The position numbers and the translations under genes are program-made. A DNA stretch of 64,000 nucleotides, taken from positions 28,257,001-28,321,000 of the forward strand of contig NC_091968.1 of the NCBI RefSeq assembly GCF_036711975.1. The letters run 5' to 3'. Positions 10,501 through 18,800 of this stretch are shown piece after piece. This DNA comes from Onthophagus taurus. Taxonomy: Eukaryota > Arthropoda > Insecta > Coleoptera > Scarabaeidae. The notes under the pieces are model-generated. The model ran no database searches, had not been told where the DNA came from, and was given only the letters and a program-made list of their open reading frames with translations. The first letter of the stretch is position 1; each line of letters opens with the position of its first letter.

Positions 10501-12542
10501 CTATACCAAACAATTGCAAAAAAATTAAATCTTTAGACCCGTTTCAGCGATTTTTCCATAAACTGTTCTGAATTGTTTTAACGAATTTATCCGTTACTTT
10601 TCGAAAACCTGTATATTGATCGTGTGAATGCCGCTTTAAGTGAAATTCACTGTATAAGTGGTGTTACCATGACCAATAATTCATCAAAAGTAGTGAGATC
10701 CATTCGTAAATAATTTTTATAGTGTAATGGTGAACTCAATTTAAGTTTTTTGAGAAGATTTGGGTGACCTTTTCTTTAACCACTCTCATCCATACTCTGT
10801 TTCCTTTTCCTTTTTCTAACACCATCCATTTCGACGCAACAGCAATTATTATAGCTAAAGAGGCTGCTTCCTCAAACATCATGTTTCCATGCTTACACAA
10901 CACAATCAATTGAAGTTTGTTGTAATAAATAATTGTGCAACGTCAGTTTGCGGAATTTGTTTGCAGATATATGGGGCCTATTAAACGGTTAATTAGTACC
11001 TGGGGTACAAATACCACCGACGGAGTTCCGTCGAGGTGAACCAACATAAGCAAGCCCCAAAATGCCACCTTCGAATTTTAAATCGGTGAATAAATGAGCC
11101 AAGCAGAAGTCTTTATGAGTATACTCCCTGCTAAAAACCTGTATGTGTAAAAAATACCTTTGTTAACACACCTCCACCAAAGAAAATCGTATTAAAGAAA
11201 TAACAAACATGTTAAGACAAAAAACAGACAAAAAAAGCTTCAAGAAAGATAAGTATAAAAACAAAAATCTAATAATAACCGGGGGTGCAAATTCCTCCAT
11301 GCGAATACAGTCTCGGTGAAGCGATATAGGCCAATCCAAGCACAGATTGGGTTTTAAACGTTTGGTGCGTAAATAGATGCGCTAAACAAAATCGTTTGAT
11401 GTCAGGTTGTCTTGAAAATACCTTTAAAAAGATTACATTTATAAATCAACACTTAAAAGAATCAAACTAACCTAAAAAAATCAAAAATCATGCTCAAATA
11501 TGCAAAAAAATACTAATTAAATGTTAATTCAAATCCAGATTAATTAATAAATACCTCTAATAAATTTCTAACATCCCATTTATCTCGATTCATATTATAA
11601 TGGGCATCGCCATTACGAATATGTGTCGGTTCATTATGAACGACGATTTTCTTAATAACAAACCCCATTCCTTTGAAGCCATCGATTTCATGTCGATCTT
11701 GCCATATTGTATCATTATATATTTTATGAACTCGATCTATTAAACTAATCAAATAATTAATAGTAGTTTTTGTATTACTCCCACCCATTTCTTGATAAAA
11801 CCGATAATCAGCAACCAATAACAACGGGCACCTAGTTTTTGTTGGAGTATATTCATATTGATCAATTTGTCGTTTTTCTCGATGCACCTCAGATAACCAA
11901 GGACTTTCTTCGTCATCATCACTTTCTAATTCTAATCCTTCCTTAATGTAACCACAAGTTTTTGGTGCAAACTCATTTAAATTGTCTAATTCCCAACTTA
12001 ATTTAATATCCGATTGTTTATAAGTAATCATAGTTCGATTATCAGAAATGGGTAAATGTCTCCAAGAAGGTTCAATATGATAAATTTCCTCTGGTAAATG
12101 AATAAATCCGGTCATAACACCATCATTGTCCATGTGCAAGCTTACATGGGACGTTGTCTCCCCAAAAACTCGTCCATCATAAAACGAATTATGGTCAATG
12201 TGGATGGAGGATTCTTTTCCATCACCGTCAACTGAATATGCCTTAAATTTCGAATGTAACACATCTTTCTTAGGGGTTAAAATTAAACGAAAATCTTTCC
12301 CCAAAGTTTGAAAATTGATTTCTTTAATTTTATTGAATTTATGGTTCGATTCTTTTAAACCTCTTTTAACTATTTTATGGTTTAGGTCATCAGCATGGAG
12401 TGTTTCGAAATATTTCAAGTTTTTATAAATAGAAGCTAAAATAAAAGTTATTATTTTGTAATTGTAACATATTTAACTTACCGTTTATACAAAAAGCGAA
12501 ATTAATAAGTAAAATTAAGAGATATTTGAAAATGAAGTTCAT
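1570..12542 (-). CDS. Tace: ADAM17/TACE-type membrane metalloprotease, six coding exons
   Basis: A type I membrane sheddase that cleaves ectodomains of membrane proteins. Exons (minus strand): 12542-12482, 12435-11555, one of 11421-11280 or 11138-11000, 2810-2127, 2071-1956, 1905-1570. All have GT..AG boundaries and the frames close to give 739 or 738 aa, somewhat shorter than the mammalian protein. A hydrophobic signal peptide starts the protein. Next come a prodomain with cysteine-switch PKTCGY (about residue 181) and a furin site REKR (206-209). The metalloprotease domain carries [12 protein letters not shown] (zinc histidines about 398, 402, 408). The Cys-rich disintegrin and membrane-proximal regions follow, ending in [18 protein letters not shown] as in TACE. 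A transmembrane helix (about 661-684) and a short basic tail finish it. The phase-1 junction after exon 3 gives CTPEYFKNG. Intron 4 is 8.2 kb and full of transposons. Overlapping AATAAA motifs directly follow the stop codon. Confidence 0.95.
2915..3055. repeat. Short MITE-like inverted repeat in the ADAM17 intron
   Basis: About 140 bp whose two ends resemble each other in inverted orientation: cacaatacaactgcaaac with a following ttgcgcaa on the left, and ttgcgcaaccaattgcattg on the right. The interior has no frame. A related motif appears near 10900-10960. The target duplication is not clear. Confidence 0.35.
3201..3435. repeat. TTAA-junction palindromic repeat, degraded copy
   Basis: One unit plus flanking arms of the family described at 49625-51510. 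The signature is ctaacactagacctag-type hexamer-spaced CTAG arms around a cattcgg..tttagcc / ggctaaacccgaatg palindrome near 3325-3370. The centre reads cacgtctctcaaggcgg, so the TTAA has decayed to TCAA. The linker (aatataccacaatctaacgc) is the version found in scattered copies rather than in the arrays. Confidence 0.8.
3439..3880 (+). pseudogene. DDE transposase remnant (IS5/Harbinger-like DDE_Tnp_4 type)
   Basis: Disjointed frames give [20 protein letters not shown], then [14 protein letters not shown], and later [16 protein letters not shown]. This order (an LRLNLPxEDLAxRFxxS recognition region, then an IAxVRIHVERAI block) is typical of insect DDE_Tnp_4 transposases. Stops and frameshifts break it throughout and the terminal repeats are not identifiable. 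It lies directly after the degraded palindromic repeat. The following stretch, 3881-4699, is AT-rich and I recognise nothing in it. Confidence 0.6.
4700..4866. repeat. TTAA-junction palindromic repeat, rearranged copy
   Basis: Arms aactagaattaacac and cctagaactagaaacattcg are followed by two successive tttagccgcacgtc / tttagccgtgcgtc ends and then by the opposite arm (gtttccagttctaaatctag). The palindrome is disrupted by a duplicated arm, as if two unit ends had recombined. Confidence 0.75.
4955..5908 (-). mobile_element. Tc1-like element, decayed, internally deleted
   Basis: Terminal inverted repeats start TACACTTAGTCACGAAAG on the left and, read inward from the right, TACACTTAGCCACAAAATTC. 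Minus-strand frames include [36 protein letters not shown] and, further on, [20 protein letters not shown]. These are the helix-turn-helix and the D34E-region signature of Tc1 transposases. The central region with the first catalytic Asp is deleted (the reading jumps from KFW to a short scrambled tail), so it cannot be autonomous. It sits in intron 4 of the ADAM17 gene. Confidence 0.8.
7242..8892 (+). mobile_element. Mariner-like element with about 250-bp inverted repeats
   Basis: It begins CAGGGTGATTCATAAGTAAT at 7242 and ends with the inverse of the same sequence at 8892, flanked by TA at 7240-7241 and 8893-8894. The inverted repeats extend about 250 bp, to a block around cgtagatgtcgccacatgcg, and are nearly identical, which suggests a fairly recent insertion. 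One transposase gene lies inside. The element is nested in the repeat-filled element at 6359-10611. Confidence 0.9.
7588..8611 (+). pseudogene. IS630/mariner-type transposase, broken
   Basis: The frame opens with an intact 199-codon segment. It contains an N-terminal helix-turn-helix region ([15 protein letters not shown]), a second HTH ([20 protein letters not shown]) and the first catalytic Asp in [12 protein letters not shown]. At the expected NVWCG the frame hits TAG (8185-8187) and part of the next block is missing. It resumes with [15 protein letters not shown] and the second Asp in [14 protein letters not shown] second deletion after FQWPP removes the third catalytic Asp region (the SPD..P block). 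A shifted frame finishes with [13 protein letters not shown]. Two deletions and a stop make it inactive, although the ends remain intact. Confidence 0.88.
8980..10340. repeat. 183-bp tandem repeat inside the intronic element
   Basis: Seven modules carry the landmark gttgccatggttacgcatag (one as gttgtcatgg) at 9056, 9239, 9422, 9739, 9917, 10091 and 10274. Spacing is mostly 174-183 bp. Two more lie at 6749 and 6931, left of the mariner insertion. An inverted version (gcgtaaccatggcaaccag near 9660, similar near 6670) faces them. The block around 9510-9880 duplicates 6525-6900, including acggaatatgaaagggg. Confidence 0.85.
10727..10880 (-). pseudogene. Possible Harbinger-type transposase N-terminal fragment
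   Basis: One minus-strand frame reads [20 protein letters not shown], then a Lys/Arg-rich stretch ending NRVWMRVV, and stops soon after. The hydrophobic helix followed by basic residues and xWxRxx resembles the start of some Harbinger transposases. The similarity is weak and no ends are seen. Confidence 0.22.
11000..11138 (-). other. Tace: ADAM17 alternative exon 3, downstream copy (A)
   Basis: A 139-bp exon with AG acceptor at 11140-11139 and GT donor at 10999-10998, in the same phases as copy B. It encodes 46 residues that keep [22 protein letters not shown] and GGICTP and differ mainly in the stretches between them. Including both copies would shift the frame, so each transcript should use only one. 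The motif [10 protein letters not shown] is closer to the common ADAM17 sequence than that of copy B, which suggests A is the ancestral form. Confidence 0.9.
11280..11421 (-). other. Tace: ADAM17 alternative exon 3, upstream copy (B)
   Basis: A 142-bp exon with AG acceptor at 11423-11422 and GT donor at 11279-11278. It begins in phase 0 ([11 protein letters not shown]) and ends with one base of the next codon, so it fuses to exon 4 as CTPE. It encodes 47 residues of the metalloprotease domain, including [17 protein letters not shown] and GGICTP. It is homologous to the next exon, 141 bp downstream, with the conserved framework kept and the loop residues changed. Confidence 0.9.
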
Positions 12543-13273
12543 TTTTAAAAATTTATTAAGTACATATTTGACATTTGACAGTTGTCAGGTGATCAATACA
12601 TTTGAAGTTGTTGCAATTAATTTGTTTATTTGATTAAATACGAAATGATTTTAATATAAAATTTAATATTAAATCGAAATTATTTTTATTGGTATTATAA
12701 TAAAGATTAATTTATTATTTGATTAACTTAATTTTCGTTATGCGTTGTAATCTAACTTCACTCTAAACTGAAACTAAATTTAAGTAAATCATTTAAAACA
12801 ATATTTATTTATTAATTAGAATTATTTTCTTATTATTAATCTAAATAATTAAGTATCATTATATCTACATTTACATTTACATGATGATCAATACATTTGA
12901 AGTGATTTGAAGTTGTTGCAATTAATTTTTTTATTTGATTAAATACGAAATGATTTTATTATAAAATTTAATATTAAATCGTAATTATTTTTATTGGTAT
13001 TATAATAAAGATTAATTTATTATTTGATTAACTTAATTTTCTTTGTGCATTATAATCTAACTTCACTCTAAACCGAAATAAATTTAAGTAAATCATTTAA
13101 AACAATATTTATTTATTAATCACATTTATTTCCTTATTATTAATCTAAATAATTAAGTAAATTTAAAAGTGAATTTAAATAAACTTTTATGATAATGACG
13201 TGTGATAACTGTGACATATCAACATTGTACCTCACTTCACTCGTAATACAACCGGCGAAACTGAAGGTGAAAC
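12543..13273. promoter_or_regulatory. Shared intergenic region between two divergent genes
   Basis: The ADAM17 start codon (12542, minus) and the glucosidase II beta start codon (13274, plus) are 731 bp apart and point away from each other, so this stretch must hold both promoters. Most of it is a direct duplication (next entry). The last 90 bp before the plus-strand start (cacttcactcgtaatacaac) are less AT-rich and unduplicated, a likely core promoter. No TATA box is convincing for either gene. Confidence 0.6.
12591..13165. repeat. Direct tandem duplication of about 295 bp in the shared promoter
   Basis: The sequence from gatcaatacatttgaag at 12591 recurs from 12886. Long stretches are almost unchanged (ttattggtattataataaag, ttaagtaaatcatttaaaac), with small substitutions and one short insertion near the start of the second copy. 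The result is two copies of an AT-rich cassette between the divergent genes. Confidence 0.9.
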
Positions 13274-14881
13274 ATGGCAAGTTTTTTACAAAAAAACATG
13301 AATTTTTGCCATATTTTATTATCTTACTTAGCCCTAATTAGTTTAATCTCATCATCTGAAGTGCCAAGGCCCCGCGGAGTGTCATTATCAAGAGCCTCTC
13401 TTTATAATCCAGGCGAAGATTTTACATGTTTCGATGGTAGCTTAACAATTCCATTTACACATATAAACGATGATTATTGTGATTGTTTGGATGGAAGTGA
13501 TGAACCAGGTACAGCGGCTTGCCCCAACGGTGTTTTTCACTGTACAAACGCCGGTCATAAATCCCTAAATATCGCATCATCACGTGTTAATGACGGTGTT
13601 TGCGATTGTTGTGATGGTTCTGATGAATATTCCAATGAAAAAACGGGTTGTGTTAATAATTGCAATGAATTGGGGCGAAGCGCCAGAGAGGAGGCTCAAA
13701 AAAAGGCGGATTTATTAAAAGCTGGTAAACAGTTAAGAGCTGATTTAATACAAAAAGGTGTTCAATTAAGACAAGAAAAGAAAGAACAATTAACCGAGTT
13801 GGAAAAAAATAGAGGTGAAGCTGAAAAGATTAAAGAAGAAAAGGAGTTGTTAAAAAAACAAATTGAGGAGTTAGAAAATGCTGCTTTGGCTAAATACAGA
13901 GAAATTGAAGAGGAAGAAAGAAAAAGAAAAGAGGAGGAAGAAGCCGAAAAAAATAAAAAAGAAGCAACAGAGAAATTTATCTTATTAGATTCAAATGGTG
14001 ATGGTAAAATTGATATCTCTGAGTTACAAACAAGGAAGACATTTGATCAAGATCGTAATGGTGAGGTCTCTGAGGAAGAAGCAAAATATTTTTTGAACTC
14101 AAAAGAAGAAGTTGAATTTGATGAATTTTTAGCTGATTCTTGGACCAAAATTAAACCATACATGTTGATTGAAGATGGTTTTTATAAACCACCAGAAGAA
14201 ACTGACAGAGAAGAAACTCAAACTCAAGCAGGTAATGAAGACATAGATGATATTGAAACAAACAATGAAACCGAAGATTCTGATGATCTTGATCACGAAG
14301 AACCCGAAGAAGAGGAAGATGAAGAAGAAGAACCCATTGAAAAAGCTCCAGAACCAACCCCCACCGTTCAATACGATGAGGACACTCAAAAACTCATTGA
14401 TCAAGCTAATCACGCCCGTAAAGAATTTGGTGATGCAGAAAAAGAAGTTAATCATATTGAAAGACAAGTTAAAGATATTCAAGATTATTTAGAGAAAGAT
14501 TTTGGTCCTGAAGAAGAATTCGCAACCTTAGATGGTCAATGTTTCGAATACACCGATTATGAATACATTTATAAGTTATGTCCCTTTGATAGTGCAGTAC
14601 AAAAACCAAAATCAAGCTCATCAGAAACTAGGTTAGGTGTTTGGTCGAAATGGACAGGTCCTGAAGATGATCACTACTCAATGATGCTATACGATAGGGG
14701 CCAATCTTGTTGGAATGGACCCCAAAGGTCAACACAAGTTCGTTTAAGTTGCGGCGGTGAAAATAAGGTTACTGCCGTGTCTGAGCCGAATAGGTGCGAA
14801 TATTTATTTGATTTTATGACGCCGGCCGCGTGTAAAGATGTTCCTTCCGAATCGCATGATGATATACATGATGAACTTTAA
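13274..14881 (+). CDS. GCS2beta: Glucosidase II beta subunit (PRKCSH/GCS2-beta)
   Basis: Regulatory subunit of ER glucosidase II, which trims the two inner glucoses from N-glycans during the calnexin/calreticulin cycle. An intronless 535-aa frame starts in a good context (gaaacATGg). A hydrophobic signal peptide ends near residue 28 and is followed by VPRPRGVSLSRASLYN. Two LDL-receptor class A-like modules follow, with DDYCDCLDGSDEPGT and NDGVCDCCDGSDEY (about 52-125). A long charged coiled coil covers about 135-235. An EF-hand pair DSNGDGKIDISE and DQDRNGEVSEEE sits at about 239-272. After a Glu/Asp-rich linker comes the mannose-6-phosphate receptor homology domain from about 420 (DGQCFEYTDYEYIYKLCPF ... 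RCEYLF). The C-terminus is HDEL, an ER-retrieval signal. Length and order match the family. The lack of introns is unusual for this gene in animals and could be intron loss or retroposition. Confidence 0.95.
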   Translation: MASFLQKNMNFCHILLSYLALISLISSSEVPRPRGVSLSRASLYNPGEDFTCFDGSLTIPFTHINDDYCDCLDGSDEPGTAACPNGVFHCTNAGHKSLNIASSRVNDGVCDCCDGSDEYSNEKTGCVNNCNELGRSAREEAQKKADLLKAGKQLRADLIQKGVQLRQEKKEQLTELEKNRGEAEKIKEEKELLKKQIEELENAALAKYREIEEEERKRKEEEEAEKNKKEATEKFILLDSNGDGKIDISELQTRKTFDQDRNGEVSEEEAKYFLNSKEEVEFDEFLADSWTKIKPYMLIEDGFYKPPEETDREETQTQAGNEDIDDIETNNETEDSDDLDHEEPEEEEDEEEEPIEKAPEPTPTVQYDEDTQKLIDQANHARKEFGDAEKEVNHIERQVKDIQDYLEKDFGPEEEFATLDGQCFEYTDYEYIYKLCPFDSAVQKPKSSSSETRLGVWSKWTGPEDDHYSMMLYDRGQSCWNGPQRSTQVRLSCGGENKVTAVSEPNRCEYLFDFMTPAACKDVPSESHDDIHDEL

Positions 14882-15008
14882 TGTGCTCTTTTGAATACGA
14901 ATAGAAAAATTCATTGATACTGTACTTTTTTTTTGTATAAGAAGTGTAGGTTATTTTTCTTCTTTTTTTTTTGAGGTTAACACCATTTTTCCTACGCGAT
15001 TTATCATG

Positions 15009-15014
15009 AATAAA
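15009..15014 (+). terminator. Poly(A) signal AATAAA of glucosidase II beta
   Basis: AATAAATAAATA lies about 130 bp after the stop codon and is the first canonical signal downstream, so the transcript probably ends shortly after it. There are T-rich stretches at 14925-14975. Confidence 0.5.
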
Positions 15015-15145
15015 TAAATATTTATACTTTAAGTGTTCAAGTTGATTTAAACCTTTCTTATCCTTTAATTTATTTTTTAGGCCCGGTATATTCATCTTCA
15101 AGTAATGTGGGAAAAATTCAAGAATCATTGCGTGGTTTAAAAATC

Positions 15146-15228
15146 GCCGCAAGTCTCTCAAAACGGCTAAATCCGAATGGATTCTAGTTAACACTAGAAC
15201 TAGAAACATTTGAGTTTAGCCGTCTTAA
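15146..15228. repeat. Palindromic repeat arms cut by a piggyBac-type insertion
   Basis: A degraded arm pair (acggctaaatccgaatgg, then aacactagaactagaaac) leads into tttagccgtcTTAA at 15225-15228. The following bases no longer continue the palindrome and start a different element. The break therefore falls exactly at the central TTAA. Confidence 0.7.
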
Positions 15229-15830
15229 CCAGGCGTCTGTGTGGTGGGGTATCATACCCCAAAGTTTTAAAATCCTCGCGCGTTTTTACTTTTATGCCCT
15301 ATCATTTCAGACGCCACAGTACCTTTCCACAACTTTATGAGCAAACGTAAAAGATTCCAAATCGTCCTGGATCCCTACCACACAGGTAACTAAAAAATTC
15401 GCTGCAAATTTATTTATAGCAAGAGCCCATCTTTGCTATGTACATGCATATTAGTAATTCGATGTTTCCTTAGCATGTGTATGAATTAGAAGAGGATGAA
15501 AAATCGATTGGATCCAATCCTGAAAGTGAGGAAGACAACGTAAGTGGAAGTAATCATGACAGTGGGAGCGAGGAAGATGACGACGAGCAAGATGATTGTG
15601 CATCAAGTGAACTAAACACAAACAAACATGCAAAGACAACCTATTATTTTGGCAAAGGCGGAACAAAATGTATTATCCAAGAGATGTAAGGACGCGGAAA
15701 CAAAATATTGTTACACATTTGCCAGGCATCAAAAGAGCCGGAAAAATGCGAAAACACCATTTCAATGCTTTGAGTTGTTATTCTACAATCAAATTATAGA
15801 AATAAATAGAAAAGTTTAGAAAAACTACTC
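15229..15830 (+). pseudogene. piggyBac-type transposase, N-terminal remnant
   Basis: It starts directly after TTAA with ccaggcgtctgtgtggtggg. A short frame MSKRKRFQIVLDPYH (from 15339) is followed by a likely degraded intron and then an acidic segment (YELEEDEKSIGSNPE, SGSEEDDDEQDD). After YYFGKGGTK, three different frames must be combined to follow the family: RDVRTRKQNIVTHLPGIKRA, then RKNAKTPFQCFELLF. Acidic N-terminus, GKxxTKW-like motif, NVRxRxxNIVxHLPGxK and AKTPxExFxLFF are the early landmarks of piggyBac transposases. Two frameshifts and loss of everything downstream show a dead 5' fragment. The stretch 15831-15894 holds nothing I recognise. Confidence 0.7.
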
Positions 15831-15894
15831 TCATATTTGCAATTTGATAACATTGAGGATGTGGACGTTAAAGCTTAATAGTGGCTTGGCAGTA

Positions 15895-18800
15895 TTTTGG
15901 AAAATTATAAGAAAATATAAACTTAAACGCCTCAATTACTGAAAGAGAGTAGATATTGCTGGCAGAAGACTTTACAGAAGACTTCACACTTCTACCAGAA
16001 GACGAAATACTGTTGGTAGAAGACTAGCTATTGCTAGTGAAAGACTAAATATTGCAACTGAAGCACATCCTTCTTACAGAAAACTACACACTATTAAAAA
16101 ACCAAACATTGTTAGCAGAAGAATTAATTTTATTGTCAGAAGACTAAATTATGCTGTCAGAAAACTAGATATTACCAATGGTAGAAATCCCGTTTAAATT
16201 TCTGTCCAATATTTGTTAAAATTGCATCCCTCGCTTCCCGATTTTGGAAAATTATTAGAAAATATAAACTTAAACGCCTCAATTACTGAAAGAGAGTAGA
16301 TATTGCTGGCAGAAGATTTTACAGAAGACTTCACACTTCTACCAGAAGACGAAATACTGTTGGTAGAAGACTAGATATTGCTAGTGAAAGACTAAATATT
16401 GCAAATGAAGCACATCCTTCTTACAGAAAACTACACACTATTAAAAAACCAAACATTGTTAGCAGAAGAATTAATTTTATTGTCAGAAGACTAAATTATG
16501 TTGTCAGAAAACTAGATATTACCAATGGTAGAAATCCCGTTTAAATTTCTGTCCAATATTTGTTAAAATTGCATCCCTCGCTTCCCGATTTTGGAAAATT
16601 ATTAGAAAATATAAACTTAAACGCCTCAATTACTGAAAGAGAGTAGATATTGCTGGCAGAAGATTTTACAGAAGACTTCACACTTCTACCAGAAGACGAA
16701 ATACTGTTGGTAGAAGACTAGATATTGCTAGTGAAAGACTAAATATTGCAAATGAAGCACATCCTTCTTACAGAAAACTACACACTATTAAAAAACCAAA
16801 CATTGTTAGCAGAAGAATTAATTTTATTGTCAGAAGACTAAATTATGTTGTCAGAAAACTAGATATTACCAATGGTAGAAATCCCGTTTAAATTTCTGTC
16901 CAATATTTGTTAAAATTGCATCCCTCGCTTCCCGATTTTGGAAAATTATTAGAAAATATAAACTTAAACGCCTCAATTACTGAAAGAGAGTAGATATTGC
17001 TAGCAGAAGACTTTACAGAAGACTTCACACTTCTACCAGAAGACGAAATACTGTTGGTAGAAGACTAGATATTGCTAGTGAAAGACTAAATATTGCAAAT
17101 AAAGCACATCCTTCTTACAGAAAACTACACACTACTATTAAAAAACCAAACATTCTTAGCAGAAGAATTAATTTTATTGTCAGAAGACCAAATTATGTTG
17201 TCAGAAAACTAGATATTACCAATGGTAGAAATCCCGTTTAAATTTCTGTCCAATATTTGTTAAAATTGCATCCCTCGCTTCCCGATTTTGGAAAATTATT
17301 AGAAAATATAAACTTAAACGCCTCAATTACTGAAAGAGAGTAGATATTGCTGGCAGAAGATTTTACAGAAGACTTCACACTTCTACCAGAAGACGAAATA
17401 CTGTTGGTAGAAGACTAGATATTGCTAGTGAAAGACTAAATATTGCAAATGAAGCACATCCTTCTTACAGAAAACTACACACTATTAAAAAACCAAACAT
17501 TGTTAGCAGAAGAATTAATTTTATTGTCAGAAGACTAAATTATGTTGTCAGAAAACTAGATATTACCAATGGTAGCAATCCCGTTTAAATTTCTGTCCAA
17601 TATTTGTTAAAATTGCATCCCTCGCTTCCCGATTTTGGAAAATTATTAGAAAATATAAACTTAAACGCCTCAATTACTGAAAGAGAGTAGATATTGCTGG
17701 CAGAAGATTTTACAGAAGACTTCACACTTCTACCAGAAGACGAAATACTGTTGGTAGAAGACTAGATATTGCTAGTGAAAGACTAAATATTGCAAATGAA
17801 GCACATCCTTCTTACAGAAAACTACACACTATTAAAAAACCAAACATTGTTAGCAGAAGAATTAATTTTATTGTCAGAAGACTAAATTATGTTGTCAGAA
17901 AACTAGATATTACCAATGGTAGAAATCCCGTTTAAATTTCTGTCCAATATTTGTTAAAATTGCATCCCTCGCTTCCCGATTTTGGAAAATTATTAGAAAA
18001 TATAAACTTAAACGCCTCAATTACTGAAAGAGAGTAGATATTGCTGGCAGAAGATTTTACAGAAGACTTCACACTTCTACCAGAAGACGAAATACTGTTG
18101 GTAGAAGACTAGATATTGCTAGTGAAAGACTAAATATTGCAGGTAAAGCACATCCTTCTTACAGAAAACTACACACTACTATTAAAAAACCAAACATTCT
18201 TAGCAGAAGAATTAATTTTATTGTCAGAAGACCAAATTATGTTGTCAGAAAACTAGATATTACCAATGGTAGAAATCCCGTTTAAATTTCTGTCCAATAT
18301 TTGTTAAAATTGCATCCCTCGCTTCCCGATTTTGGAAAATTATTAGAAAATATAAACTTAAACGCCTCAATTACTGAAAGAGAGTAGATATTGCTGGCAG
18401 AAGATTTTACAGAAGACTTCACACTTCTACCAGAAGACGAAATACTGTTGGTAGAAGACTAGATATTGCTAGTGAAAGACTAAATATTGCAGGTAAAGCA
18501 CATCCTTCTTACAGAAAACTACACACTACTATTAAAAAACCAAACATTCTTAGCAGAAGAATTAATTTTATTGTCAGAAGACCAAATTATGTTGTCAGAA
18601 AACTAGATATTACCAATGGTAGAAATCCCGTTTAAATTTCTGTCCAATATTTGTTAAAATTGCATCCCTCGCTTCCCGATTTTGGAAAATTATTAGAAAA
18701 TATAAACTTAAACGCCTCAATTACTGAAAGAGAGTAGATATTGCTGGCAGAAGATTTTACAGAAGACTTCACACTTCTACCAGAAGACGAAATACTGTTG

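Larger units (their letters stand above)
6359..10611. mobile_element. TA-target non-autonomous element with about 250-bp inverted ends
   Basis: The left end (cagtgcttcccgaaagtaat, then ggataaattcgttaaaac) and the inverted right end (caggttttcgaaaagtaacg, then the same ggataaattcgtt) match over a long stretch, including the tttaaattttt-rich part. TA flanks both sides (6357-6358 and 10612-10613). The interior consists of repeated and inverted copies of a 183-bp module. No transposase belongs to this element; the one inside comes from the mariner insertion at 7242. A plausible host target within the TTAA element can be reconstructed. Confidence 0.7.
5958..10635. mobile_element. Outer TTAA element enclosing two later insertions
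   Basis: The left end reads TTAA-GCGGCCTTCACACGAT and the right end, on the opposite strand, TTAA-aGCGGCATTCACACGAT, a matching inverted repeat with TTAA on both sides. The remaining body (5958-6358 and 10614-10635) contains several ctgtcaatattta-type motifs and no frame. The rest of the span is a second element inserted into it. TTAA suggests piggyBac-type mobilisation. Confidence 0.65.

Noticed and set aside
14129..14482. Open frames on the opposite strand and in other frames of glucosidase II beta
   Set aside because: They mirror the low-complexity acidic and coiled-coil coding of the real gene and have no domain of their own.
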